62,016 bases of DNA from an uncultured Halieaceae bacterium (GTDB lineage: Bacteria > Pseudomonadota > Gammaproteobacteria > Pseudomonadales > Halieaceae). The stretch covers positions 1-62,016 of the forward strand of contig CAJWEV010000007.1 in NCBI GenBank assembly GCA_913031575.1, written 5' to 3'. Numbering within the stretch: position 1 is the first letter of the stretch; each line of letters starts with the position of its first letter. The notes beneath the pieces were generated by a model. The model saw only the letters and a program-made list of their open reading frames with translations, did not search any database and was not told the origin of the DNA. Both the position numbers and the translations under genes were made by a program. Below, one piece after another: positions 1 through 8,710 of the stretch.

Positions 1-9
1 CCACGTAGC

Positions 10-31
10 AAAACGCCCGCTAACAGAGGCG
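10..31 (-). terminator. Possible intrinsic terminator after tRNA-Arg
   Basis: On the minus strand, just past the tRNA 3' end, a 5-bp stem (CGCCT with GGGCG, one G-U pair) closes an 8-nt loop and is followed by TTTT. The position fits termination of the tRNA transcript. The stem and U-run are both short, so this is a moderate call. Confidence 0.45.
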
Positions 32-41
32 CTTTAATGTA

Positions 42-118
42 TGGCCCGCCCGGAGAGATTCGAACTCCCGACACCCAGGTTCGAAGCCTGGTGCTCTATC
101 CAGCTGAGCTACGGGCGG
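42..118 (-). tRNA. tRNA-Arg(UCG)
   Basis: The reverse complement folds into a full cloverleaf. The acceptor stem pairs CCGCCCG with CGGGCGG. The D-arm begins TAGCTCAG, and the T-loop carries the invariant GTTCGAATC. The anticodon loop is CTTCGAA, giving anticodon TCG, which reads the arginine codon CGA. The discriminator base is G and the 3' CCA is encoded in the DNA. Transcription runs toward the left edge of the window. Confidence 0.96.
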
Positions 119-244
119 AGGGACTGTCACCGTCGACAGCGCGTGAAGCTTATCACGGCTTTTACATGCTGACATTAGAGCATTGCATTAGACTTGATGC
201 TACACTCGCGGCCGCATTTGGGAGCCGCTCCCAGGGGGAATGCA

Positions 245-598
245 ATGAACACAGATAGAGCATTTGTATCAGCCACGCTGATGGCTGATGAGAACAGATC
301 CGCAATCGAAACTCGCTTGAACGACGTATTGCAGCAATCCTTGACCCCCATGGAACCTGGACATGCAAAAACGTACATGGAACACATCGCTGTTCGAATG
401 GCTGAAGAGGCGGGTGCAGGCGTCACCATGTTCCAGATGGTAGAAATAGAGCACGCCAACACCGCTTACATGATCCGGATCGCCGTACTGACAAACGGTA
501 GCGCGATTGGTCTCGATTTTATGGATCTGGAAAACGGTCAGTTTTTCATACCCGAAACCTGCCCGGTGATTCCAATAGAAATACCGACCATTAATTGA
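245..598 (+). CDS. Small conserved-looking protein of unknown function
   Basis: This is a 117-residue soluble protein that I do not recognise. The start was set at the ATG at 245, because a strong purine-rich site (CAGGGGG) lies just before it; a longer in-frame ATG at 194 has no such site. The sequence has an N-terminal helical half rich in Met, Glu and Ala, and a C-terminal part with hydrophobic strands ending in a Pro/Ile-rich tail. There is no signal peptide or membrane segment. Its stop codon overlaps the TTG start of the downstream MFS exporter by 4 nt (TTGA). The two are therefore probably co-translated, which hints at a role beside the exporter, but nothing in the sequence names it. 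Confidence 0.7.
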   Translation: MNTDRAFVSATLMADENRSAIETRLNDVLQQSLTPMEPGHAKTYMEHIAVRMAEEAGAGVTMFQMVEIEHANTAYMIRIAVLTNGSAIGLDFMDLENGQFFIPETCPVIPIEIPTIN

Positions 599-1812
599 GC
601 TCTCAAGATAGTAGCTTCACTCGAAGGGACGTGATCACGTTTGCCACGCTGACCGGCTTGTTGGCCTTTGTGCCAATCTCGACAGATCTCTACCTACCTG
701 CCATCCCGGCCATGACTGAAGTGCTTGGGAGCTCTATCTCGCAAAGTCAGTTAACGCTAAGTCTTTTCATGCTGGGCGTGGCTTGTGGTCAGATAATTTT
801 CGGACCGCTATCCGACCAATTTGGAAGACTCCCGGTCATCCGAGTAGGCACGTTTACCTACATTACTTTTTCACTCTTAAGTTCGCTTGCTTGGAATATC
901 GAGTACATGTGGCTGACTCGAGTCGCACAGGGCGCTGCGGCAGCAAGCGGAGCCGTTATCGCCAGAGCGCTAATACGCGACCGTTTTGAAGGCGATAGAG
1001 CGGTTCAAATGATGGCCTTGACCGGTGCTGCCATGGCAAGTGTGCCGCTCGTAACGCCAACACTTGGGGCTTACATCACAGTCGAATTTGGTTGGCGCTT
1101 TACCTTCGTTGCCCAATCAGTTTTCGCCGTGCTAGTTTATTTAGGCCTCCCCTCTCTCCAATCAGACGGCAGCACTCCTACCAATATCGGTAAAAGCAAG
1201 CTTACCCTAACAGATATTGCGACCTCTTTTAGGGATTGCCTTGGAAACCCTAGGTTCTTGGGCTACCAAGTTGCTGGAACCCTCTCGTTTTGTGGCCTGT
1301 TCATCTACCTATCAACGGTCTCCTTTTTCCTTAAAGATGTCTTTCAGGTCCCAACCGAATACTTTGGTCTCGCCTTCGCTATGACCGTTATTGGATTTGT
1401 TGTTGGCAGTCTGCTTAGCTCGCGACTGGTCCTGAAATGGGGACCAGATAAAACCCTTCATCGGGGCACCTATGTGTGTTTGGGCACCAATTCACTGGTG
1501 CTTTTTCTAACGCTTTGTCTGCCCTCATCCACAATCGGATTTGCCATCCTTTCCATTTTGTTTTTCTTCGGCATAGGACTGATCTCAGCCAATGCGTCAA
1601 TGGGGGCAGTGTCGCTCTATCCACATAAAGCCGGAGCTGCATCTGCAGTTTATGGTTGCATCCACTCACTTAGCTCTGCAACTGTCGGAGCTATTGCGGG
1701 CCTTATGTACGCAGGAAGACTCTTAGAGCCAGTGGCTCTCATGCTGCTGTGCTCATTGGGTGCGCTTGTGGGTAGCGCCCTAATTCATCTAAATCGTCAA
1801 GACGCGAGCTAG
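595..1812 (+). CDS. Bcr/CflA-family MFS drug resistance transporter
   Basis: A 405-residue inner-membrane proton-coupled exporter with about 12 hydrophobic segments. The first helix carries the STDLYLPAIPAM stretch (about residues 29-40) typical of the Bcr/CflA branch, which exports bicyclomycin, chloramphenicol or other small molecules. MFS motif A is visible at about residues 70-83 (GPLSDQFGRLPVIR) between helices 2 and 3. The start is the TTG at 595, overlapping the preceding stop by 4 nt; the next in-frame Met is at residue 40, inside the first helix region, so a later start is unlikely. The substrate cannot be told from the sequence. Confidence 0.88.
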   Translation: MSSQDSSFTRRDVITFATLTGLLAFVPISTDLYLPAIPAMTEVLGSSISQSQLTLSLFMLGVACGQIIFGPLSDQFGRLPVIRVGTFTYITFSLLSSLAWNIEYMWLTRVAQGAAAASGAVIARALIRDRFEGDRAVQMMALTGAAMASVPLVTPTLGAYITVEFGWRFTFVAQSVFAVLVYLGLPSLQSDGSTPTNIGKSKLTLTDIATSFRDCLGNPRFLGYQVAGTLSFCGLFIYLSTVSFFLKDVFQVPTEYFGLAFAMTVIGFVVGSLLSSRLVLKWGPDKTLHRGTYVCLGTNSLVLFLTLCLPSSTIGFAILSILFFFGIGLISANASMGAVSLYPHKAGAASAVYGCIHSLSSATVGAIAGLMYAGRLLEPVALMLLCSLGALVGSALIHLNRQDAS

Positions 1813-1897
1813 TCCTAAAAATTATACCTACGAGGGTATTCGATCGGCTGTGTCGCGTTGTTAAACTTATAATTTACAGCATTATGGGGGTGGTGCG

Positions 1898-3244
1898 ATG
1901 CACGAAATTACCAAGGACATGGAAGTACTGCAGCAGGCTATCGTCCGCTATAGCGTTGAGCGCATGCGCATGGATCCACCCGAAATCGACGCCCCCATGT
2001 CACCCGAACAATTGACGGCAATGGCTGGACAAACAATCACCGAAACCGGGTTGGGTGGTCTCGAGGCACTCAGGTTGTTTACTGATGTTCTTGCCCCTGC
2101 CTGCATTTCCACTGACCATCCCAAATTCTTAGCCTTTGTGCCGGCTGCACCCACTGAGGCATCCACACTTTTTGACCTGATTGTAGGCTCCTCCAGTATC
2201 TGCGGTAGCTCATGGCTGGAAAGCGCTGGTGCAACCTATGCGGAGAACCAGGCACTGCGTTGGATAGCTGATTTGGCAGGCTTTGGTCCCAACGCAGGTG
2301 GTGCTTTTGTCAGTGGAGGAACCGCGGGAAACCTGTCAGCACTGGTTGCTGCGAGGCATCAATGGCGCCGCGGCAAACCGGACCATGAGCCTTTGCGAGG
2401 CCTTGTAATCTCATCCAAGGGCGCGCACGCCTCCGTCAAACAAGCTACTTACGTCATGGATGTTGATCTCCTCGAGGTAGGCGGCGATCGCCTGACAGGA
2501 ACGGACGTTAAGAGGGCAATTGCTGGACTATCGGAAATAGACCGGAAACGTCTTTTTGCTGTGGCCTGCACAGCTGGAACTACGAACCTCGGCGTCATTG
2601 ACGATATGCAAGGTATTGGCCACGCAAGCCATGAGCAAGACGTTTGGATGCATGTCGATGGTGCTTATGGTGGTGCTGGACTCGCAGCACCAAGTATCCG
2701 AGACGCGTTCGATGGCATTGAACTGGCGCATAGCTTCATTGTCGATCCACACAAATGGCTGTTTGCGCCCTTCGATTGCTGCGCCCTGATTTATCAGGAT
2801 CCGCGATTGGCCCGCGAGGCACACCAGCAACAAGGTGCCTACCTAGAAGTGGTCTATGATGGTGTCTGGAATGTCTCCGACTATGCGCACCACCTCTCTA
2901 GGCGAGCACGAGGCCTTCCACTTTGGTTCAGCCTCGCTACCCATGGCACTGAAGCTTATGCAGATGCGGTTGAGCAAACGTTGGCTGTTGCCAAAGAGGC
3001 TGCTGTTAGGATCGAACGACACTCTGATCTCGAGCTAGTTGCAGATCAAAACCTGTCGATCTGTGTTTTCAGAAGAAAAGGTTGGGGTGCCGAGGATTAT
3101 GCGAAGTGGAGTGATCATCAGCTAAAAACCGGTCAGTCGTTTGTTACACCGACGAAGCACAATGGCGAGACCGTGCTACGTTTTTGCATCGTCAACCCAC
3201 GAACAACAGTTCAGCATATTGAGGAGATACTCGCGAGCCTTTAA
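1898..3244 (+). CDS. Group II PLP-dependent amino acid decarboxylase
   Basis: A 448-residue cytosolic enzyme of the aromatic-L-amino-acid/glutamate/diaminobutyrate decarboxylase fold, which removes CO2 from an amino acid using pyridoxal phosphate. The PLP lysine is in VDPHKWLF (K286). The cofactor-binding Asp is in HVDGAYGG (D254), and the ring-stacking His is in SKGAHASV (about H177). Length matches the family. A GGGGGTGG-like ribosome site precedes the ATG. A TATAAT hexamer at 1868-1873 could be the -10, although no good -35 is visible. The next gene, a WYL regulator, begins 9 nt after the stop, so the two probably form one unit. The substrate is not assignable; aromatic, acidic and diamino substrates all occur in this family. 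Confidence 0.9.
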   Translation: MHEITKDMEVLQQAIVRYSVERMRMDPPEIDAPMSPEQLTAMAGQTITETGLGGLEALRLFTDVLAPACISTDHPKFLAFVPAAPTEASTLFDLIVGSSSICGSSWLESAGATYAENQALRWIADLAGFGPNAGGAFVSGGTAGNLSALVAARHQWRRGKPDHEPLRGLVISSKGAHASVKQATYVMDVDLLEVGGDRLTGTDVKRAIAGLSEIDRKRLFAVACTAGTTNLGVIDDMQGIGHASHEQDVWMHVDGAYGGAGLAAPSIRDAFDGIELAHSFIVDPHKWLFAPFDCCALIYQDPRLAREAHQQQGAYLEVVYDGVWNVSDYAHHLSRRARGLPLWFSLATHGTEAYADAVEQTLAVAKEAAVRIERHSDLELVADQNLSICVFRRKGWGAEDYAKWSDHQLKTGQSFVTPTKHNGETVLRFCIVNPRTTVQHIEEILASL

Positions 3245-3253
3245 CGTAGGGCT

Positions 3254-4129
3254 ATGTCCGACCATCACCTGACCAATCAGACCAACCAGCGATGGGAGCA
3301 ACTGCTCCGCTACCGCTATATCGAGCTCATCTCGCTTTGGGAGGGTCGGTTAACAACCCGCAAGTTATGCGAAACTTTTGGCATTGGGCGCCAGCAGGCT
3401 AATAAAGACCTGAGCAACTATCGCCGCGAACTCAAGCGTGGCGACCTTATCTACGATGCGGTTGCAAAACACTACGCGCCCTCCGAAGAATTCGCTCCAA
3501 TTTTGACGCGCGGACTGGCCTCGGAATATTTACAACTTGCGGCGCAACAAAGCGATGTGCAGCGGATTCTCGGTCAGCTTCCCGTGGCTGCTGCCACCGT
3601 GGAAGTGGTAAGTGCGCCATCACGAGAATTACCAGCAGACCTATTAAGACCGATCATACAGGCCATGACAGAACATCGCCGCATCGATGTCGATTACGTT
3701 TCGCTCAATAACCCTGACCGAGAAGGCAGAATTATCGTACCACACACGCTGGTTTGGACGGGTTACCGCTGGCATATCCGGGCATGGTGTGAAAAAAACC
3801 AGGACTTCAGAGATTTCGTGCTAAGTCGATTTCGTGGCGAAGCGGACCTGATGAACGTGAGTCCTCATCTTTCAGATCAGGATGAGGATTGGCAGCACAT
3901 TGTAACGTTGAAGATTGAGCCAGATTCTCGGCTGTCCTTAGAGCAACAGGAAGTCATTGCTCACGACTACAATATGATTGAAGGCCGCCTTGAGCTCCCG
4001 GTTAGAGCAAAACTTGCGCCCTATCTTCTGCAACTCTTGAACGTTAACACTGGTCCGTTACTTGATGATCCAAGAGCTCAACAACTCGTGCTCATAAATC
4101 ATGACGTCCTAAATACTTGGTTGATCTAG
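3254..4129 (+). CDS. WYL-domain transcriptional regulator
   Basis: A 291-residue protein with an N-terminal winged-helix/HTH region (about residues 30-65, with TTRKLCETFGIGRQQANKDL). The WYL effector-binding domain covers about residues 138-205 and includes the TGYRWHIRAWCE core. WYL proteins bind small ligands or nucleic acid and act as repressors or activators, in metabolism and sometimes in phage defence. It follows the PLP decarboxylase by 9 nt, so the simplest reading is local regulation of that gene; no defence genes are nearby. The Met at 3254 is accepted, with the HTH beginning shortly after it. Confidence 0.85.
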   Translation: MSDHHLTNQTNQRWEQLLRYRYIELISLWEGRLTTRKLCETFGIGRQQANKDLSNYRRELKRGDLIYDAVAKHYAPSEEFAPILTRGLASEYLQLAAQQSDVQRILGQLPVAAATVEVVSAPSRELPADLLRPIIQAMTEHRRIDVDYVSLNNPDREGRIIVPHTLVWTGYRWHIRAWCEKNQDFRDFVLSRFRGEADLMNVSPHLSDQDEDWQHIVTLKIEPDSRLSLEQQEVIAHDYNMIEGRLELPVRAKLAPYLLQLLNVNTGPLLDDPRAQQLVLINHDVLNTWLI

Positions 4130-4404
4130 CACCGCTCGCCAGTCGTGCCGGTAAATTCAGGGCGTAGCTCACGATTTGAATAGCATTCGGATTGGCCGAA
4201 GATGCAAAGTTGTTATCCCGATCGAAGGACTAAGTAGCTGCTTTGTGAAGTCTGTGCGCCGACCCTTATTTCAGCGAATCAAATGGTGTGCTAAACACCT
4301 TACGTATGAGCGTTGTTCATAACAGAATATGATGGCGTCACGCGATATTTCTTCAACGTTCCTGCCGACGACGCAAGTTAGCTCAGGGGACAGTGCGTAT
4401 TATC

Positions 4405-6561
4405 TTATGATTTACCACGTCGCCGTCGAATGGACGGTTTGCGCATGGACGACTTTGGCATGCGAGGGAGCTTACCCGTCTCCAGATAGCGGTGAATCGT
4501 TTCCTGTGAGCGAACGAGCGTAGCTTTACCTTTTGATGCGACCATATTGTTCGATTGATAAGCGTCAATCACCCTCGCCTTACAGTTGTCATTCCATTGC
4601 TGATCGAGAATATCTTGCAGTGTTCGCTGCGCATCCGCGTCCTTGACTGGGCAAATAACCTCAACTCGGTAATCAATATTTCGCGTCATCAAGTCAGCAG
4701 AGCCAATGTAATATTTCGGCTCGCCACGGTTATAGGCCACGTAAACTCGGGGATGTTCAAGGAAACGGTCAATCACGCTAATGGCTTTAATGTTTTCGGA
4801 AATACCACTAACACCTGGCAGCAGTGAGCACATGCCGCGAATAATCAGCTTTACCTCGACACCGGCTTGGCTGGCTTCGTAGAGTTTGAGCGTTAGTTGG
4901 CGGTCTACCAGGTTGTTGCATTTGAAAAATAACTGTGCACGGAAACCCTGACGGGCATTGGCTATTTCCTCGTCGATCAGCCGCATAATGCCGCCTCGTG
5001 ACGTATGTGGAGATACCAGCAGGTGCTTGTAGTCTGGCCGTCGATAGTTGTATTTCAGAAACTCAAAAACCTCGTTGACGTCCTCACAGATTTCGGGATT
5101 CGCAGTAAGCAAGGTGAAGTCGGTATACAACCTAGCCGTCTTCTCATTGAGGTTGCCGGTGCCCACGTGGCTGTATCTCACCAACTCGCCATTTTCCATG
5201 CGATCAACGAGAAATAATTTGCTGTGAACCTTCAAGCCTGGGATGCCAAAAATGACCTCAATGCCGGCTTCAGTCAGACGCTCCGACCACGCAATATTGG
5301 CCTGCTCATCAAAACGTGCGGCCAGCTCCACCACAACTCGGACACGTTTCCCGTTGTACTGCGCGTTGATTAACGCGTCGACGATTTGGGAATTGGAGGC
5401 CACGCGGTATAAGCAGACCTTGATCGACGTCACAGATGGGTCAATCGCCGCGGTCTTGAGTACATCGACAACGTAATCAAATGGGTGATAGGGGTAATAC
5501 AGCAAGTAATCTTTCTCTCGTAGCGCATCAAAAATATTGTCAGCCTGGTCAAGCGCAGCGATTCGAATAGGTGGTAATGGCTTGAATTCCAGATACCTTG
5601 GCCCCGCATTAGGAAAGTCAATGTAGTCCTTTGAGTTGTGATAGCGCCCCCCGGGAATCAGGCTGTCATAACGGCCAAATCCTAGACGCTTTCGTAGCTG
5701 TTCAAGCAACAATTCCGGCATGGTCGCGTCGTAAACGAAGCGAACCGCGTCTGCCTTTCGGCGCTGTTTCAGGCTCGATGCCATTTTCTCAATAAGGCTC
5801 TCGTTGATCGATGTCTCGATTTCCAACTCAGCATCGCGCGAAAACTTGAAGCAGTAGGCATTCGCTGACTCGATGTTAAGAACCCCACGAAATGTGCGAG
5901 GCAAGCAAGCACGAATCACGTCATCGAGCAGAATAAAGACTTTGCCCTGCGCATCTCGCCCTCTTGGGATGGAGACAAATCGACCCACCACATCAGAAGG
6001 GACTTCCATGACCGCATACTGATCTCCCTCAGTGGTCTTCATATCAACCGCTAGATAGAGAGATTCATCGGCCAGCGCGGGAATGGCCAATTCATCGCTA
6101 AGCAGTATGGGTTCGAGTGTCGGGAGCACATGCTTAATGAAGTACTCTTCAACATAGGCTAACTGGGCGCGGCTTAATTCGCTCTCATCGATGATGTAGA
6201 TATGCCGCTTTTTGAGTGCAGCCATCACCTTCGATTGTGTTTTGTCGAATTCTTGCTGCAGATGAGCCACCTGCTGTTGAATGATCTCCAGTAACTCCTT
6301 AGCACGTTGCCGTTTACCTCCGGTAGAAACCGTGATCAGTCGTCGAATTTCTGCGACGCGCACTCGGAAGAATTCGTCTAGATTGCTAGAGAAAATTCCC
6401 AGGTATCGAAGACGCTGGATCACAGGCACCGACTCATTGGCGGCTTCTTGCAAAACCCGGGCGTTGAACGATAGCCAGCTCAACTCGCGCGGCATAAAGA
6501 GCCGTTCATCGAGATCCGATAATCGCCCGTCAATCGGATTAATCATGGGGGGTTTACTCAA
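4405..6561 (-). CDS. ppk1: Polyphosphate kinase 1
   Basis: A 718-residue peripheral membrane enzyme that reversibly transfers the gamma phosphate of ATP onto inorganic polyphosphate. The four-domain PPK1 layout is intact: an N-terminal helical domain (FMPRELSWLSFNARVL near residue 25), a head domain, and two phospholipase-D-like catalytic domains. The autophosphorylated His is in GLKVHSKLFLVDR (H446), and the second catalytic His is in FLEHPRVY (H603). Full length for the family, with a basic Arg/Lys-rich C-terminal tail. It is monocistronic or leads no obvious operon; an alpha/beta hydrolase lies behind it on the same strand, 42 nt upstream. Confidence 0.97.
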   Translation of the reverse strand: MSKPPMINPIDGRLSDLDERLFMPRELSWLSFNARVLQEAANESVPVIQRLRYLGIFSSNLDEFFRVRVAEIRRLITVSTGGKRQRAKELLEIIQQQVAHLQQEFDKTQSKVMAALKKRHIYIIDESELSRAQLAYVEEYFIKHVLPTLEPILLSDELAIPALADESLYLAVDMKTTEGDQYAVMEVPSDVVGRFVSIPRGRDAQGKVFILLDDVIRACLPRTFRGVLNIESANAYCFKFSRDAELEIETSINESLIEKMASSLKQRRKADAVRFVYDATMPELLLEQLRKRLGFGRYDSLIPGGRYHNSKDYIDFPNAGPRYLEFKPLPPIRIAALDQADNIFDALREKDYLLYYPYHPFDYVVDVLKTAAIDPSVTSIKVCLYRVASNSQIVDALINAQYNGKRVRVVVELAARFDEQANIAWSERLTEAGIEVIFGIPGLKVHSKLFLVDRMENGELVRYSHVGTGNLNEKTARLYTDFTLLTANPEICEDVNEVFEFLKYNYRRPDYKHLLVSPHTSRGGIMRLIDEEIANARQGFRAQLFFKCNNLVDRQLTLKLYEASQAGVEVKLIIRGMCSLLPGVSGISENIKAISVIDRFLEHPRVYVAYNRGEPKYYIGSADLMTRNIDYRVEVICPVKDADAQRTLQDILDQQWNDNCKARVIDAYQSNNMVASKGKATLVRSQETIHRYLETGKLPRMPKSSMRKPSIRRRRGKS

Positions 6562-6603
6562 GTGCCTGCATGCAGAGATATTACCAGCACTGACCAGTAA
6601 GGT

Positions 6604-7443
6604 TTACGTTTCGTATCGAGAAATACACTCTCTGACAAAGGCGGCAGTCTCTTGAGGCTTCTCCATCGGCATCAAATGACCGGCGTCAATAGAGTTGAAC
6701 TGCACATTTTTAAGCTGTTTTAGTCGTTCCGCCACATTGGGAACAATCACGTAAGAATGCTCCCCTCCCAAGATATGAATCGGCTTCTTAATTCGATCAA
6801 AGCACCTCCATAGATTGGGCGGGGAGCGGTAGACGCATGCCTCCCATGCACCAGAATATCTAAGATCAACGCCGTTATCTGATGGGGCATGAGCCGCCCA
6901 GACATAATCCATCAACTCCTTATCCGCGACATCTGAAAACGCGCGCTTCGTCCGATAAAACTCAAAAGCCGTTCGATGACTGTCAAACTGATGCGGTCGC
7001 CCCAGCGCGCCCCGTATCATCTTGGGCTTGTCTGGCCAGAGACGAAAGGCCATACGTGAGAAAGCGAGGAAGCGAGAGCTGATAGTGACAGGATCCAAGC
7101 CCACTACGCCCTTGACGAGATGAGGGGCTTTTCTAGCGATGAGTAAGCTTATCGCCCCACCCATCGAGTGGCCCACTAACCAGACTGGGCTCTTCACTTC
7201 TCGCTCTAGCGTTTTTATCGCATCGTCCGCGTACACGCCCCAATTTAAAAACTTGGGCGCTTCTTTTGTCCACAGCGGTCGATGTTCAAGGGTGGAAATT
7301 CGTCCCAACGAACTAATTTCGCTCAAAAACGACGCGTAGGTTCCTGGTGGAAAACCATTCGCATGCAAGAAAGTGATGTGCTCGGCCGAAGGTGAGTCAC
7401 TAGAAAAATCGGATAATGTCTGCAAGATACGGCTCCAAGACAA
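6604..7443 (-). CDS. Alpha/beta hydrolase
   Basis: A 279-residue alpha/beta-fold hydrolase. The nucleophile elbow is GHSMGG (S93), an oxyanion HG-type stretch HANGFPPGTY is near residue 27, and a C-terminal DAGHLMPMEKP supplies the catalytic His (about residue 258). It has no signal peptide, so it is cytosolic. The only plausible start is a TTG at 7443, since no in-frame ATG appears until the nucleophile elbow; the ribosome site there is weak. The substrate is unknown. It sits upstream of ppk1 on the same strand, separated by 42 nt. Confidence 0.82.
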   Translation of the reverse strand: MSWSRILQTLSDFSSDSPSAEHITFLHANGFPPGTYASFLSEISSLGRISTLEHRPLWTKEAPKFLNWGVYADDAIKTLEREVKSPVWLVGHSMGGAISLLIARKAPHLVKGVVGLDPVTISSRFLAFSRMAFRLWPDKPKMIRGALGRPHQFDSHRTAFEFYRTKRAFSDVADKELMDYVWAAHAPSDNGVDLRYSGAWEACVYRSPPNLWRCFDRIKKPIHILGGEHSYVIVPNVAERLKQLKNVQFNSIDAGHLMPMEKPQETAAFVRECISRYET

Positions 7444-7610
7444 ACAAAAACTTAGTGGCTATTATCGCGCACTGAGCATGCACGGACCTGTACAGAAAAT
7501 ATGCGCAACGAGAATCAATAATGGCCGTAACAAAAACCATTTAGATGTATGCCGTCACACTTTCGTTCGCTCCAATGGCCGTAACACTTCGGAGGACACG
7601 ACCCTCAGAG

Positions 7611-8545
7611 ATATTCGATACGGCCACCGAGGGTGGTCGGGTCATAGACCCTTAGTCAAATTACGATGCCATCGCCAAGGTTGGAACTCGACAGGGGAAG
7701 AGAGCCCCGATATCGACAGAACGGCAAAAGGGTAATCGCCTCATTAATGCGACGGGAATGGTCGTTTAACACCGATTTGTCGATATCCACCCCCCCACCC
7801 CAGCGAGGCTGGGTGAGCACCTCAATATTCTAGATAAAATCACAGCGCTACTCGGCCTTGATGGGCCCTTATCCACCGACGGACTGTGGCTACGAATACA
7901 AGGTGAGAGCGCAACTGCGATAGGACTTACGAGTTGGTCACTTTTCGATTCATGATCTTCTGGTGAGCAAGTCAACAAGAGCTACTTCTCTTGCGAAGAC
8001 AACTTCATTCGATTGGCCGGCGACATGTGGCATCAAACTGCAACGCCCACTCAAGTCACCAAGATGCGAAAGCATACGCGTACCTACCGATAGCTCGGCA
8101 TGATCTTAGAGACCGCTGTGGGGTACGAAGCACCGGTGTATGTCTTTGTACGCCAGGCATGCCGGGCGATCCAACTGGCCTAGACGAGAACATAGCGATC
8201 GCGAGGGCGCGATAGGTCGCCACCCTAGTTTGTCATATTACCCACTCAGCCATGGTTGGCTTACTAAGCATAACGCTGCTTCCGGCTCAGTGACTCACAC
8301 AAGCATCGAGCACCTTCACTAAGAAAGGACGTATCCAGCCGAGCACGGATGCAGACCTTGTAATTTTCGATCCGAAAACTATTGCCGCACGAGTGCATTA
8401 CCACGACCCCTACCAGGCGCTTATCGGCATTTTGCATGCACTAGTGGCAGCAGGACCCGTCGTGGTAGCTGGTTTGCAGGTGGAAAGTAACTATTTGGGT
8501 CAGCACCTGCTGGGCTCTCGCGACAACGAACTGACCAAGCAGTAA
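7611..8545 (+). pseudogene. Decayed amidohydrolase (N-acyl-D-amino-acid deacylase type)
   Basis: No open frame spans this stretch, but pieces of one protein can be read in order. At 7632-7652 the frame gives GGRVIDP, then a TAG. The same frame continues with DAIAKVG and, at about 7740-7790, NATGMVV, a stop, then FVDIH. This is the N-terminal beta-sandwich and first metal motif (normally ATGMVVxPGFVDIHTH) of D-aminoacylase-like amidohydrolases. A piece near 8160-8210 reads GMPGDPTGLDENIAIA. A C-terminal piece at about 8330-8545 reads GRIQPSTDADLVIFDPKTI and ends in TAA at 8543-8545. Stops, frameshifts and loss of the central catalytic region show the gene is dead. Start is approximate. The family assignment rests on my recognition of conserved phrases, not on a search. 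Confidence 0.72.
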
Positions 8546-8548
8546 AGT

Positions 8549-8668
8549 CTACTCGTCCTTATAGTCTGACTGGAGGATATTTTTTTCTTTTAGCGTCTTA
8601 GTGAGCTTCTCCAAGCGAACAAGCGCTACCAGCCCAAATACAAAACCCAAGATTCCAAAAACTTTCAT
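8549..8668 (-). CDS. 39-aa single-span membrane miniprotein at the end of the psp cluster
   Basis: A short gene missed by length filters. It encodes 39 residues: a hydrophobic N-terminal span (about residues 3-17, VFGILGFVFGLVALV) followed by a charged helical tail (RLEKLTKTLKEKNIL) and an acidic end. It begins 42 nt beyond the second pspC stop on the same strand, so it is probably the last gene of the psp transcript. Its stop lies 4 nt from the end of the dead amidohydrolase on the other strand. No strong ribosome site is visible. The pattern of one membrane anchor plus an amphipathic tail would suit a small partner of an envelope stress complex; that is inference. I know no named family for it. 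Confidence 0.6.
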   Translation of the reverse strand: MKVFGILGFVFGLVALVRLEKLTKTLKEKNILQSDYKDE

Positions 8669-8710
8669 CAAATTTGGCCTGTAATCTGCGCGTGATAAGG
8701 TTTCAAAGCA

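Noticed and set aside
7520-7586. 13-bp direct repeat AATGGCCGTAACA at 7520-7532 and 7574-7586
   Set aside because: Only two copies, no mobile element ends or target duplications nearby; most likely chance or relic within decaying DNA.
7444-8548. Mobile element as the cause of the gene-poor 7.4-8.5 kb stretch
   Set aside because: No terminal inverted repeats, transposase or integrase fragments were seen; the pieces fit one decayed amidohydrolase gene.
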